Below are positions 1 to 7,981 of a stretch of DNA of 43,101 nucleotides, piece by piece. A program made the position numbers and the translations under genes. The stretch covers positions 1-43,101 of the forward strand of contig DKVI01000091.1 in the NCBI GenBank assembly GCA_002491115.1, written 5' to 3'. The notes beneath the pieces are model-generated. The model did no database searches and was not told the DNA's origin. It worked only from the letters and a program-made list of their open reading frames with translations. Each line of letters starts with the position of its first letter. Positions within the stretch are counted from its first letter, which is position 1. Origin of the DNA: Lachnospiraceae bacterium UBA7182 (GTDB lineage: Bacteria; Bacillota; Clostridia; Lachnospirales; Lachnospiraceae).

Positions 1-7
1 CCCACCA

Positions 8-1000
8 TCATGCCAGAAGCCTCTCCTTTTTTGATAATTCCTGTATCGTTTTTTCCATGACGGGCGGAAGTTCGGCCGTGAAGGTCTTTCCTGATACGCC
101 CGCAAGCGCCCCCGAAAGTTCGGGAAATGTAAGACGGCAGGCATGGAGAAGCTGACTTTCTATCCCGAACTTTTCTCTGTAAATGTCATTCAGACGGCGA
201 TCGCCGTATTTGGGGTCCCCGATTATCGGATGTCCTTCAGAAGCCAGATGGGCGCGGATCTGATGGGAGCGCCCGGTGATCAGGCAGACTTCCAGAAGGG
301 TGCAGTCTGTAAATACTTTCAAGGGCCGATATTCGGTCACAACGGGCCTGGCCTCCTGCTTTGGCGTATCCAGGATACGCACCCGGTTGGAAGAAGGGTC
401 TTTCCACAGCCAGCCCTCGATCCTGCTGGCATTCTCTATCCTTCCCCTCACCAGGCACTGGTAATATTTATGCATACTCCGGGTTTTAAGAAGTTCTGAA
501 ATCTTCTGAAGCCCCGCCAGGGACTTTCCGCACAGGACAATGCCGCTGGTATTTCTGTCCAGCCGGTTGCAGACGGACGGGCGGATACCCGCATGATCCG
601 TCCCGTCCCACTGACCGCTTTGCTGCAGATACCCCAGCATATATTCGTTTAAAGAAAGATCCGAAGGCCTGGCCTTCTGGGTCAGCATGCCCGAAGGCTT
701 ATGGATCAGAAGAATATGGTCGTCTTCATACAGAATATCCAGCCTGACCACAGGATAGACGGTTTCTTTCCCCGAAGAAGCGCCGGAAAATTTATCATAA
801 GTCTCGTCGGATAAAAAGATACAAATCTTGTCTCCTGTCTGCACTTTTTCGCTTCCGGCAGCTTTTTTATGATTTAAAGTAATATTTTTTTTCCGAAGCA
901 TTTTATATAGAAAGCCTGCGGGGGCTTCTTTTAAATATCTGGCAAGCAGCTTGTCCAGCCGTTGTCCGGCCTCCTGCTCTCTTACAATGATCTGTTTCAT
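8..1000 (-). CDS. RluA-family 23S rRNA pseudouridine synthase
   Basis: This enzyme isomerises uridine to pseudouridine in RNA, most likely 23S rRNA (RluC/RluD group). The 330-residue protein has an N-terminal S4 RNA-binding domain (about residues 10-65, starting QRLDKLLARYL). A pseudouridine synthase domain follows, with the catalytic motif RLDRNTSG at 146-153 (Asp148 expected to be catalytic) and a later GRSHQIRAHL motif. I chose the ATG at 1000 rather than 1015 because GGGGAGG lies 6-7 bases upstream and MKQIIV is the usual kind of start. It is the last gene of a minus-strand run, 27 bases after a small membrane protein gene. The exact target uridine cannot be told from sequence. Confidence 0.93.
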   Translation of the reverse strand: MKQIIVREQEAGQRLDKLLARYLKEAPAGFLYKMLRKKNITLNHKKAAGSEKVQTGDKICIFLSDETYDKFSGASSGKETVYPVVRLDILYEDDHILLIHKPSGMLTQKARPSDLSLNEYMLGYLQQSGQWDGTDHAGIRPSVCNRLDRNTSGIVLCGKSLAGLQKISELLKTRSMHKYYQCLVRGRIENASRIEGWLWKDPSSNRVRILDTPKQEARPVVTEYRPLKVFTDCTLLEVCLITGRSHQIRAHLASEGHPIIGDPKYGDRRLNDIYREKFGIESQLLHACRLTFPELSGALAGVSGKTFTAELPPVMEKTIQELSKKERLLA

Positions 1001-1027
1001 GCAAATCCTCCCCAAATGCCGGGTCGT

Positions 1028-1627
1028 CTACAAGGAGACCGCCAGGAGAAGATGCCGGATGATCTCTTCCCTGTCCATTCCCGGATACCGTTCGTCCTCT
1101 CTGAACGGAACTTCTTCCGGACGGCCGGATGCAAGGGCTTTCACCCGCTCCAGAAACGCTTTTCGCTCTTTTACTATCTTAACATTCTGGCGGTAGGAAT
1201 TTTTCTTAAGGATCTCCTTTATATGTTCCGCCGCTTTTGCCCCGTCTGTCTTCGGATCGCCGGAATAGCCGACGATTTCCCTTCCGGATATGACCAGGCA
1301 GTCGATATAATAGGTCTTTTCATAGGTAGTCAGGACATTTTCATAGAGAACCAGGCGCTCCCCTTTTACTTTCTCAATCTCTTCATACAGCGCTTTTTCC
1401 ATCGAATGATAACGTCCTGCCATGATGGCCTGTACTACCTGATTGCAGCCGGGAAGGCAGCCCACAATGGCTACCACGGTCATCACATTCATACGGGTCT
1501 TATGGATGATCCACGATACGATAAAAATCAGAATGGGGACCGAAAGCATAAGAGCCGCCTTCTTCCATGCGTACCATTTGTTTTTATCCAGATATCCATA
1601 AGCGCCTTTCTGAGGTTTTGCGTTCAT
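1028..1627 (-). CDS. Hypothetical two-helix membrane protein
   Basis: I do not recognise a named family. The 199-residue protein has a basic N-terminus, then two hydrophobic segments (about residues 24-42 and 47-68) separated by a short basic turn. A mixed alpha/beta soluble domain of about 130 residues follows and is probably cytoplasmic. The ATG directly abuts the TAA stop of ygiQ, and its GGAGAG ribosome binding site lies inside the end of ygiQ, so translation is likely coupled. Co-transcription with RNA-modification genes suggests a housekeeping role but does not show one. The basic, well-formed reading frame and the RBS make it a real gene. Confidence 0.8.
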   Translation of the reverse strand: MNAKPQKGAYGYLDKNKWYAWKKAALMLSVPILIFIVSWIIHKTRMNVMTVVAIVGCLPGCNQVVQAIMAGRYHSMEKALYEEIEKVKGERLVLYENVLTTYEKTYYIDCLVISGREIVGYSGDPKTDGAKAAEHIKEILKKNSYRQNVKIVKERKAFLERVKALASGRPEEVPFREDERYPGMDREEIIRHLLLAVSL

Positions 1628-3520
1628 TTATCTCTCCTGTTTTTTCCGGTGGACATTGCGGATCGTTTTCTTTTTGATTTTCTTTTTCGGCAGGTCTGCT
1701 TTCTGACCTTTGGGAGGACGCAGCAGGCATTTCTCTCCGTAACCGATCAGGTCCGTCCTTCCTGCCAGTGTGAGCGCTTCTTTTACCAGCGCATGGTTCC
1801 TGGGGTCCCTGTATTGGATCAGCGCCCGCTGCATCTCCTTTTCATGGGGATCGTCCGGCACATAGACAGGCTTCATGGTCCTTGGGTCCAGGCCTGTATA
1901 ATACATACAGGTGGACAGGGTGGAAGGCGTAGGATAAAAATCCTGCACCTGCTCCGGCATATACTTAAGATCCCTGCAGTACTCCGCCAGCTTAACCGCC
2001 TCCTTCATGGTACATCCCGGATGGGAAGACATAAGATACGGCACCAGGTATTGCTTCCTGCCCAGTTTTTCATTCATCCGGCGGTACTGTCCGGCAAATT
2101 GTTCATACACTTTGTGGGAGGGTTTACCCAGGTAAGAAAGCACCGTGTCGGATACATGCTCCGGCGCCACCTTTAGCTGCCCGCTTACATGATAACGGCA
2201 CAGTTCCTCCAAAAAAGCACCGTCTTTGTCCGCCAGCACATAGTCAAAGCGAATCCCCGACCGGATAAATACTTTCTTTACGCCCGGAATCCGGCGCAGT
2301 TTCCTAAGAAGGGCGATATAGTCCGTATGATCCGCCTTCAGATTTTTACAGGGCTCCGGAAAGAGACACTGCTTCGTGGGACAGACTCCCTTTGTCCTCT
2401 GTTTTTCACAGGCAGGCGCCCTGAAATCGGCGGTCGGGCCGCCCACATCATGGATATAGCCTTTAAAATCCGGCTCTTCTGTCATGGCGCGGGCTTCCTG
2501 TTCCAAAGATGCATGGCTTCTTGTCTGGACGATCCTTCCCTGATGGAAGGTAAGGGCGCAGAAAGAGCATCCACCGAAACAGCCCCGGCAGCTTACCAGG
2601 CTGAATTTTACTTCCGAAAAGGCCGGGATGCCGCCCGACGCATCGTACGCAGGATGCCAGGCACGCATATAGGGAAGACCGTAGATGCCGTCCATCTCCT
2701 TTTCATTCAGAGGCATGGACGGGGGATTCTGCATCACATAGCAGTTCCGGGAATAGCTTTCCACCAGCCGCTTCCCGGAAAAAGGATCTGTGTTGCAGTA
2801 TTGGGTATAGAAACTTTCCGCATACTTTACCTTATCTTCTGTGATTGTATCATAGTCCGGGAGCAGAATATAATCCTCCCCCGCCAAAGACAGATCGCCG
2901 ATCTTACAGACGGTCCCCGGAATATCCGTAATGTCCTTCACAGGAATCCCCTGGTCCAGCGCCCGCGCGATGGCCGATACGGAACGCTCCCCCATGCCGT
3001 AAGAGATCAGGTCCGCGCCGCTTTCTAAAAGAATCGAGCGGCGTATCCGGTCCGACCAGTAATCATAATGTCCCAGACGCCTCAGCGACGCTTCTATCCC
3101 GCCTGCGATCACGGGCGTCTTTTTATATTTTTGCCGAATCAGGTTGCAGTATACGATCACGGCCCTGTCCGGGCGCTTTCCCATCCGGCCTCCCGGAGAA
3201 TAATTGTCTTTATGCCGGCGCTTTTTGGCCACGGTATAGTGATTGACCATGGAATCCATATTTCCGGCGCTGACTAAAAAGCCAAGGCGCGGCTCTCCTA
3301 AGACGGTGATGCTGTCCGCATCTCTGTAATCCGGCTGGGAGATGATCCCCACTGTGTATCCCTGAGCTTCAAGCACCCTGCTTATGATGGCAGGACCGAA
3401 AGAAGGGTGATCCACATAGGCGTCCCCGATGATATAGACAAAATCCAACTGACGGATGGAACGCCTGTCCATATCCTCCCGGCTTACAGGAAGAAATCCT
3501 TTCTTTTTATCTGCCCTCAT
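1628..3520 (-). CDS. YgiQ-family radical SAM protein
   Basis: This is a 630-residue member of the YgiQ family, radical SAM proteins with an N-terminal UPF0313 domain whose substrate is not established. The radical SAM iron-sulfur motif is visible as CFGGCSFC (C-x3-C-x2-C) near residue 315. The start (FVYIIGDAYVDHPSFG) and the region around APEHVSDTVLSYLGKPS are typical of the family. Near the C-terminus the protein becomes very basic (repeated KKK), as in many YgiQ proteins. The gene overlaps the end of the rsuA-like gene by 14 bases, with GGAGAG before its ATG, so it belongs to the same transcript. The family assignment is firm; no biochemical role should be inferred. Confidence 0.93.
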   Translation of the reverse strand: MRADKKKGFLPVSREDMDRRSIRQLDFVYIIGDAYVDHPSFGPAIISRVLEAQGYTVGIISQPDYRDADSITVLGEPRLGFLVSAGNMDSMVNHYTVAKKRRHKDNYSPGGRMGKRPDRAVIVYCNLIRQKYKKTPVIAGGIEASLRRLGHYDYWSDRIRRSILLESGADLISYGMGERSVSAIARALDQGIPVKDITDIPGTVCKIGDLSLAGEDYILLPDYDTITEDKVKYAESFYTQYCNTDPFSGKRLVESYSRNCYVMQNPPSMPLNEKEMDGIYGLPYMRAWHPAYDASGGIPAFSEVKFSLVSCRGCFGGCSFCALTFHQGRIVQTRSHASLEQEARAMTEEPDFKGYIHDVGGPTADFRAPACEKQRTKGVCPTKQCLFPEPCKNLKADHTDYIALLRKLRRIPGVKKVFIRSGIRFDYVLADKDGAFLEELCRYHVSGQLKVAPEHVSDTVLSYLGKPSHKVYEQFAGQYRRMNEKLGRKQYLVPYLMSSHPGCTMKEAVKLAEYCRDLKYMPEQVQDFYPTPSTLSTCMYYTGLDPRTMKPVYVPDDPHEKEMQRALIQYRDPRNHALVKEALTLAGRTDLIGYGEKCLLRPPKGQKADLPKKKIKKKTIRNVHRKKQER

Positions 3521-4235
3521 CTGTCTTTCTCTCCTTTAACGCGTCCAGCTCATTTTTCATCAGCTCTCTGTATTCACCCGGTTTTAAGCGTTCGTCCAGC
3601 GTAAGCGCGCCCATGGACAGACGCTTTAAATAGACCACCTCGCAGCCTACCGCATGAAACATCCGCTTGATCTGATGAAATTTTCCTTCCTGCACGGTGA
3701 CATACACTTCGCTTTCAGGCCCGCTTTTTTGGATTGTGAGCACGGCAGGAAGGGTCGGCTTTTTTTCTCCGATCTCAAGCCCTTCCAAAAACTTCTCCTG
3801 GTGGACTTCGGTCACTTCCCCACGGATTCTGGCATAGTAAGTCTTGTCCACATGACGGGCGGGGGACAAAAGCCTGTGGGCCAGCGCTCCGTCGTCAGTC
3901 AGTAAAAGCAGCCCTTCTGTATCCTTGTCAAGCCTTCCTGCCGGGAACAGGTCCTTTCTTTGTTCCGCGGGCAGAAGGTCCAGCACCGTCCTGTCTTTTC
4001 TGTCCTCGGTGGCACAGACCACACCGGAGGGTTTATTCATCATAAGATAAGTAAACGCCGTATACGAAGCCTGCTTTCCCATACAGGTTACCTGATCTTT
4101 CGTCTCGTCTACTTTATATTCCGGCTTTTTTACGATTCCGCCGTTTACCGTCACCAGCCCTTTTTTCAAAAGCGCCTTAACCTGGCTTCGCGTACCGAAG
4201 CCGGTCTCACACAGATACTTGTCCAGACGCATCAT
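3507..4235 (-). CDS. RsuA-family 16S rRNA pseudouridine synthase
   Basis: This RsuA/RluB/RluE-type enzyme probably modifies 16S rRNA. The 242-residue protein starts with an S4 domain (MRLDKYLCETGFGTRSQVKA). The catalytic motif is GRLDKDTEGLLLLTDDG, with the Asp of RLD expected to be the nucleophile, and a KFHQIKRMF motif near residue 185 binds RNA in this family. The ATG overlaps the TGA stop of the upstream methyltransferase gene (ATGA, 4 bases), so the two are translationally coupled. A charged tail (ALKERKTDEGR) ends the protein. Substrate position is by family only. Confidence 0.93.
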   Translation of the reverse strand: MMRLDKYLCETGFGTRSQVKALLKKGLVTVNGGIVKKPEYKVDETKDQVTCMGKQASYTAFTYLMMNKPSGVVCATEDRKDRTVLDLLPAEQRKDLFPAGRLDKDTEGLLLLTDDGALAHRLLSPARHVDKTYYARIRGEVTEVHQEKFLEGLEIGEKKPTLPAVLTIQKSGPESEVYVTVQEGKFHQIKRMFHAVGCEVVYLKRLSMGALTLDERLKPGEYRELMKNELDALKERKTDEGR

Positions 4236-5608
4236 GACTGCATCCTCCAGCCGGAAAAATATTTATTGCGGAGGGTTCCCCTGATGAGTTTCCCCCATCC
4301 CAGCGGATAACCGTCCACACAGACAAGCTGCCATCCCTCCGGCCGGCTGCATTCCCGGTCCTCCACTTCGACCGTCTCGCCCTTTAGATACCGCACGATT
4401 CGTTCGTCCGAGGCCGGGAGGTCCAAAGAGGAGGCATACTCGTTCTTTTTTAACGCCATGGCAAAAGCCTGGCCTGGCTCGAACCGTTTCTTTAACAGTT
4501 CTCCCATATACAGGCCGCTGCGCAGGAAACGAAGCCCCGGACATCTGCCCACCCCCTCCGGCATAAGGAATACCTTCGTATCCTTCACCTGGATTCTTGA
4601 CGGGTCCAGGGACATTTTCACATCCTTTAAAAAATCCGTAAGCTCCGACGGCAGTTTAACCGTCCGTTTCTTTCCTTCTTCCGGATTCGGGTATTTCTCC
4701 CCGTCTCTTTCAAGCAGCGCCAGAAAATGCCCTTCCCCGTCTATCTTATGGGGGAACAGCCGGACGCATTTTTCCAGGGGAAAGGCGCTTCCTGTCAGAT
4801 CCGGCCTGCCCGGGGCAAATCCCTCGTATGCAGGGATATCCGCCAGATGAAAATCCGGATGCTTCTTAAGGAAATCGTCAATAGTCCCTTCGTTCTCCAG
4901 CCAGGAGAAGGTACAGGTAGAATACAGCATCTTCCCGCCCGGCTTTAACAGCTCCGCCGCCTGTGTGAGGATCTCCCGCTGCATCCGGGAAAAAAATTCC
5001 GGCCCCTGCTTCTCCCAGGCAGGGATCATATGGGACTGTTTTCTGAACATACCTTCGCCGGAACAGGGGGCGTCTACCAATATTTTATCAAAATACGCGT
5101 GAAAATACCGGTCCAGCCTGTCCGCCGTCTCGCTGGTGATCAGTATATTGGGCATGCCGAACACTTCCAGATTCTTAAGAAGCGCCTTTGTACGGGAAGC
5201 GCTGGCGTCATTGGCTACCAGAAGCCCCGTATGGGCAAGCTTCGCCGCCAGCTCCGTGGCCTTTCCGCCGGGAGCGGCGCATAAGTCCAGCACCCGCTCT
5301 CCTTTTTCCACCGGCAGCACGCTGGCAGGCGTCATGGCGCTGGGTTCCTGGATATAATAAAGCCCCGCGTAATAATAAGGATGGCGGGCAGGCGCATCCT
5401 CTTCCGTATAATAATAGCCGTTGGAAGTCCAGGGGACTTTCCTTAAACTTTTAAAAGGCTGTATCCGTTCAAATTCTTCCACGGTTATTTTCGAGGTATT
5501 GACCCGAAGACCGGTAAACCTGGGTTTCTGATAGCTTTCCAGATACGCATCCAGTTCCGGGCCCAGGATCTTTTTCATATTTTCCACAAAGGGGGCGGGA
5601 AGGTTCAT
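4232..5608 (-). CDS. RsmF-like rRNA cytosine-C5 methyltransferase
   Basis: This NOL1/NOP2/Sun-family enzyme transfers a methyl group from SAM to C5 of cytosine in rRNA. In 458 residues I see the SAM-binding motif DLCAAPGGKATELA (about 108-121) and the two cysteines of the m5C mechanism: Cys182 in DAPCSGEG and Cys232 in STCTFS. The C-terminal part, about residues 320-458, fits the RsmF/YebU-type RNA-binding extension. The start is set by AAAGGAG 6 bases before the ATG. It is the first gene of the rsmF-rsuA-ygiQ-membrane protein-rluA run, and a promoter-like sequence lies just upstream. Which cytosine it modifies is not deducible here. Confidence 0.93.
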   Translation of the reverse strand: MNLPAPFVENMKKILGPELDAYLESYQKPRFTGLRVNTSKITVEEFERIQPFKSLRKVPWTSNGYYYTEEDAPARHPYYYAGLYYIQEPSAMTPASVLPVEKGERVLDLCAAPGGKATELAAKLAHTGLLVANDASASRTKALLKNLEVFGMPNILITSETADRLDRYFHAYFDKILVDAPCSGEGMFRKQSHMIPAWEKQGPEFFSRMQREILTQAAELLKPGGKMLYSTCTFSWLENEGTIDDFLKKHPDFHLADIPAYEGFAPGRPDLTGSAFPLEKCVRLFPHKIDGEGHFLALLERDGEKYPNPEEGKKRTVKLPSELTDFLKDVKMSLDPSRIQVKDTKVFLMPEGVGRCPGLRFLRSGLYMGELLKKRFEPGQAFAMALKKNEYASSLDLPASDERIVRYLKGETVEVEDRECSRPEGWQLVCVDGYPLGWGKLIRGTLRNKYFSGWRMQS

Positions 5609-5648
5609 AAAGGCTCCTTTAATATGCTTTGGTAAAATCTAAGAAAAT

Positions 5649-5654
5649 ATTATA
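5649..5654 (-). promoter_or_regulatory. Extended -10 promoter of the rsmF run
   Basis: On the minus strand there is a consensus TATAAT preceded by TGG, giving an extended -10 (TGnTATAAT), about 40 bases before the rsmF-like ATG. No good -35 box is seen at 17 bases, which is common for extended -10 promoters. The call is based on sequence match only. Confidence 0.55.
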
Positions 5655-5665
5655 CCACACCCGCA

Positions 5666-6331
5666 TCAATAAGAATAGCTTAATTTTTTATTTTCAAGAT
5701 ATTTCAGCATCCAGTAGGGATTGACTGCCGTCTCCTGATCCGCCCCGAGGGGAATATAGATCCCCACATGTAAGTGGACCGGAAACTGCCCGGTAGTCCC
5801 TTCCGGACCATAACCGGTATCTCCCATATATCCCAACAGCTCCCCGGCCTTTACAGCCTCTCCTTTTTCCCACTCTTTTGCGTAAGAATCCAGATGCGCA
5901 TAGTAATAATAGTTGCCCCCTTCCGAACGGATGCCGATGCGGTATCCGCCTTTTTCCAGCCAGCCCACCTGCTCCACCTGCCCGTCTGTCATGCTGACTA
6001 CCGGGTAATATCCCCTCTGGTCCACGGCCGCCATAATATCGGTCCCTTCGTGACGCCTCTTCCCTCCATACGTCCGCTCCGCCATCCAGGTATTCTCAAA
6101 AGCGGTGGTCGCCCGTTCGTTGGTACTGGACAAAGGCACCGGAAACCAGACCAGTTCTTCCCAGACCCGCTCCATGGTATTCAGATATACGTCAAATTCG
6201 CTTTCTGCGCTCTGTTCCGGCAGTTCCTGTTCCTGCATCTTTTCCTCCATCCAGAGCTGTTCTGCCTGAATCAGACAGTTTAAGAGTAAAATAACCGTCA
6301 TATAACACGCGATTTGCCTGACAGGATTCAT
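5666..6331 (-). CDS. M23-family peptidase (LytM-like) with N-terminal membrane anchor
   Basis: This is a predicted zinc endopeptidase acting on peptidoglycan cross-bridges, or a spore-envelope relative. The 221-residue protein has an N-terminal hydrophobic segment (about residues 6-24) that would serve as signal anchor, then an acidic linker and a LytM domain. Zinc ligands of the M23 fold are visible: His94 and Asp98 in HEGTD, His188 with His186 in HLH, and His146 in YAHLD. So it appears catalytically intact. It is divergent from ylbJ, a sporulation gene, which fits a role around sporulation, but that is inference from position. The RBS before the ATG is weak (GGGGCAAGCGG). Confidence 0.87.
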   Translation of the reverse strand: MNPVRQIACYMTVILLLNCLIQAEQLWMEEKMQEQELPEQSAESEFDVYLNTMERVWEELVWFPVPLSSTNERATTAFENTWMAERTYGGKRRHEGTDIMAAVDQRGYYPVVSMTDGQVEQVGWLEKGGYRIGIRSEGGNYYYYAHLDSYAKEWEKGEAVKAGELLGYMGDTGYGPEGTTGQFPVHLHVGIYIPLGADQETAVNPYWMLKYLENKKLSYSY

Positions 6332-6386
6332 AATTTACCGCTTGCCCCATAAAATGTAGGGAATTAGTTCATTATATGGTGGTCTG

Positions 6387-7337
6387 TTGAAAAAGATACT
6401 TTTTATCCTTGCCGTCTTTGGCCTTCTGTTTTTGCTGTTTTCCCATCCCGGCACCGTGGCCGCGGGATGCGCCAAAGGGCTTACCCTGTGGTACTCGGCT
6501 GTCCTTCCGTCCCTTCTGCCCTTTCTGATTGTCTCCAACCTGCTGATTGGCACAGGGGCATTCCGATATCTGAACCGCATCTACGCGCCTTTTCTTAAGC
6601 GGATTTTCGGCATCTCGGAAGCAGGCTGTTATGGCGTCATTTTAGGATTTTTATGCGGATTTCCCATGGGCGCCAAAGTGATCGCAGATCTGGTGCGAAA
6701 TCAGGAGATCTCCCCGGAAGAAGGCAAATACCTCCTGGGCTTCTGCAATAATGTAAGTCCTGCTTTTTTCCTGAACTACATATGCCTGGTAAAACTGAAT
6801 TTTCCGTCTGTCCCGTGGAAGCTGGTGCTTCTTTTCTATGGGCTGCCGGTTCTCTACGGAGTCCTGACACGCCCCATGTATCATTTTCCCGTAAACCAAA
6901 GTCAGAACACCGCGCTCTTTTCCAAAAAACAGGCATCCTGGCGCCGGTTGGATTTTCCGATGCTGGATGCCTGTATTATGGATGGATTTTCCACAATCAC
7001 CCGCCTGGGCGGATATATTATGCTTTTTACCATACTGGTGCAGTTTTTAAATCTTCTGCCTCTGTCCGGCGCTGCCCTGGCTTTTCTAAGCGCCCTGCTG
7101 GAAATAAGCTGCGGCGTCGATCAGATTGCTCAGGTAGCAGAGCTTTCTCCTGCTCTTAGGACGGCTTTTATATGTATGGCCGGAACTTTCGGAGGCCTGT
7201 GTATCTGCGCCCAGACCCAAAGCGTCCTGGACGGCACTTCTTTGCCTGTCACAACCTGGCTCAAGGGCAGAATCATTCTTGCGTTTCTTGTGTTTCTTCT
7301 GGCTGCGCTGTTTCCTGCTGTGGCTGCTGTGGGTTAA
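6387..7337 (+). CDS. ylbJ: Sporulation integral membrane protein YlbJ
   Basis: YlbJ is a polytopic membrane protein; in Bacillus subtilis it is a sigma-E product needed for spore cortex formation. The 316-residue protein is almost wholly hydrophobic, with about eight membrane segments. It has the family features GFLCGFPMGAKVIADL (near residue 90) and FCNNVSPAFFLNYIC (near 122). The start is a TTG with GGTGG four bases upstream. It is the only plus-strand gene in this part of the window, and rsmD and coaD lie nearby, matching the B. subtilis ylbH-ylbI-ylbJ neighbourhood. Its last 65 bases overlap the 3' end of the convergent coiled-coil gene. Confidence 0.9.
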   Translation: MKKILFILAVFGLLFLLFSHPGTVAAGCAKGLTLWYSAVLPSLLPFLIVSNLLIGTGAFRYLNRIYAPFLKRIFGISEAGCYGVILGFLCGFPMGAKVIADLVRNQEISPEEGKYLLGFCNNVSPAFFLNYICLVKLNFPSVPWKLVLLFYGLPVLYGVLTRPMYHFPVNQSQNTALFSKKQASWRRLDFPMLDACIMDGFSTITRLGGYIMLFTILVQFLNLLPLSGAALAFLSALLEISCGVDQIAQVAELSPALRTAFICMAGTFGGLCICAQTQSVLDGTSLPVTTWLKGRIILAFLVFLLAALFPAVAAVG

Positions 7338-7869
7338 GCTCCGCCCGGTTGCTGACAATGACATTATAGAAATCCTGGAAATTATTCATCATGGCCTCAT
7401 AGCGAAGATTGGACGTCTCCACCATTCTCTGCATCATATCCTGCAGATTCGCCAGCAGTTCGTCCGTATACTGGATCGCGCCGAGACGGATCTCATTGGC
7501 ATCCCGGGTGGCGTTGTCCAGGATCTCCTGGGCCTGGCTGGTCGCCGTATCAATGACCTGGTTCGCCTGTTCATAGGCCTGCTGCATGATCTCGTGTTCA
7601 TTGATCAGCTCCTGGTTCTGGATATTGGCCTGGGCGATGATCGCCTGGGCTTTCTGCTGCGCGTCCTCCATGATCGCGTCTTTGTTGGCCAGGACTCTCT
7701 GGTATCTTTTGATCTCTTCCGGCGTCTTCATGCGCAGTTCCCTTAAAAGCTCTTCTATACGCTCCCGGTTTACGATGATTTTCTCCCCGGAACTGAGCAA
7801 AGTTCCTTTGCATGTATCAATATAGTCTTCTATTTCCTCAATAATCTGTTCAATACGGCTGTTGCCCAT
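7273..7869 (-). CDS. Coiled-coil protein resembling DivIVA / V-ATPase subunit H-like proteins
   Basis: The function is not known to me; such clostridial proteins are often labelled 'ATPase' without an ATPase motif. The 198-residue protein is acidic and mostly helical, with heptad-like runs of Ala, Gln, Ile and Glu between about residues 60 and 160. A low-complexity Gln/Pro/Glu tail ends in TQETQE. There is no nucleotide-binding motif and no membrane segment. The start is set by AAGGAG about 8 bases before the ATG. A TTGCTA-17-TATAAT promoter lies just upstream, so it can be expressed separately from the ABC gene. A scaffold or cell-division role like DivIVA/SepF partners is possible but only inferred from the coiled coil. 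Confidence 0.82.
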   Translation of the reverse strand: MGNSRIEQIIEEIEDYIDTCKGTLLSSGEKIIVNRERIEELLRELRMKTPEEIKRYQRVLANKDAIMEDAQQKAQAIIAQANIQNQELINEHEIMQQAYEQANQVIDTATSQAQEILDNATRDANEIRLGAIQYTDELLANLQDMMQRMVETSNLRYEAMMNNFQDFYNVIVSNRAELNPQQPQQETAQPEETQETQE

Positions 7870-7952
7870 ACTAGCTTACTCCTTTGACTGTTCTTATTCT
7901 GTCATATCGCTTCAGTATTTTCTGCCTGTTGATCTTCCGTAATATCATGGAC

Positions 7953-7981
7953 ATTATAACCGACTTGGGCGATTTTAGCAA
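7953..7981 (-). promoter_or_regulatory. Sigma-A promoter of the coiled-coil gene
   Basis: The minus strand has TTGCTA (7981-7976), a 17-base spacer and a perfect TATAAT (7958-7953), about 85 bases upstream of the coiled-coil gene ATG. The -35 overlaps the stop codon of the ABC transporter gene. Confidence 0.65.

Noticed and set aside
962..2176. A 404-codon open frame on the plus strand
   Set aside because: It lies opposite the rluA, membrane-protein and ygiQ genes, all of which have clear families and ribosome binding sites. It has no RBS and an arginine/histidine-rich, domain-free product, so it is a shadow.
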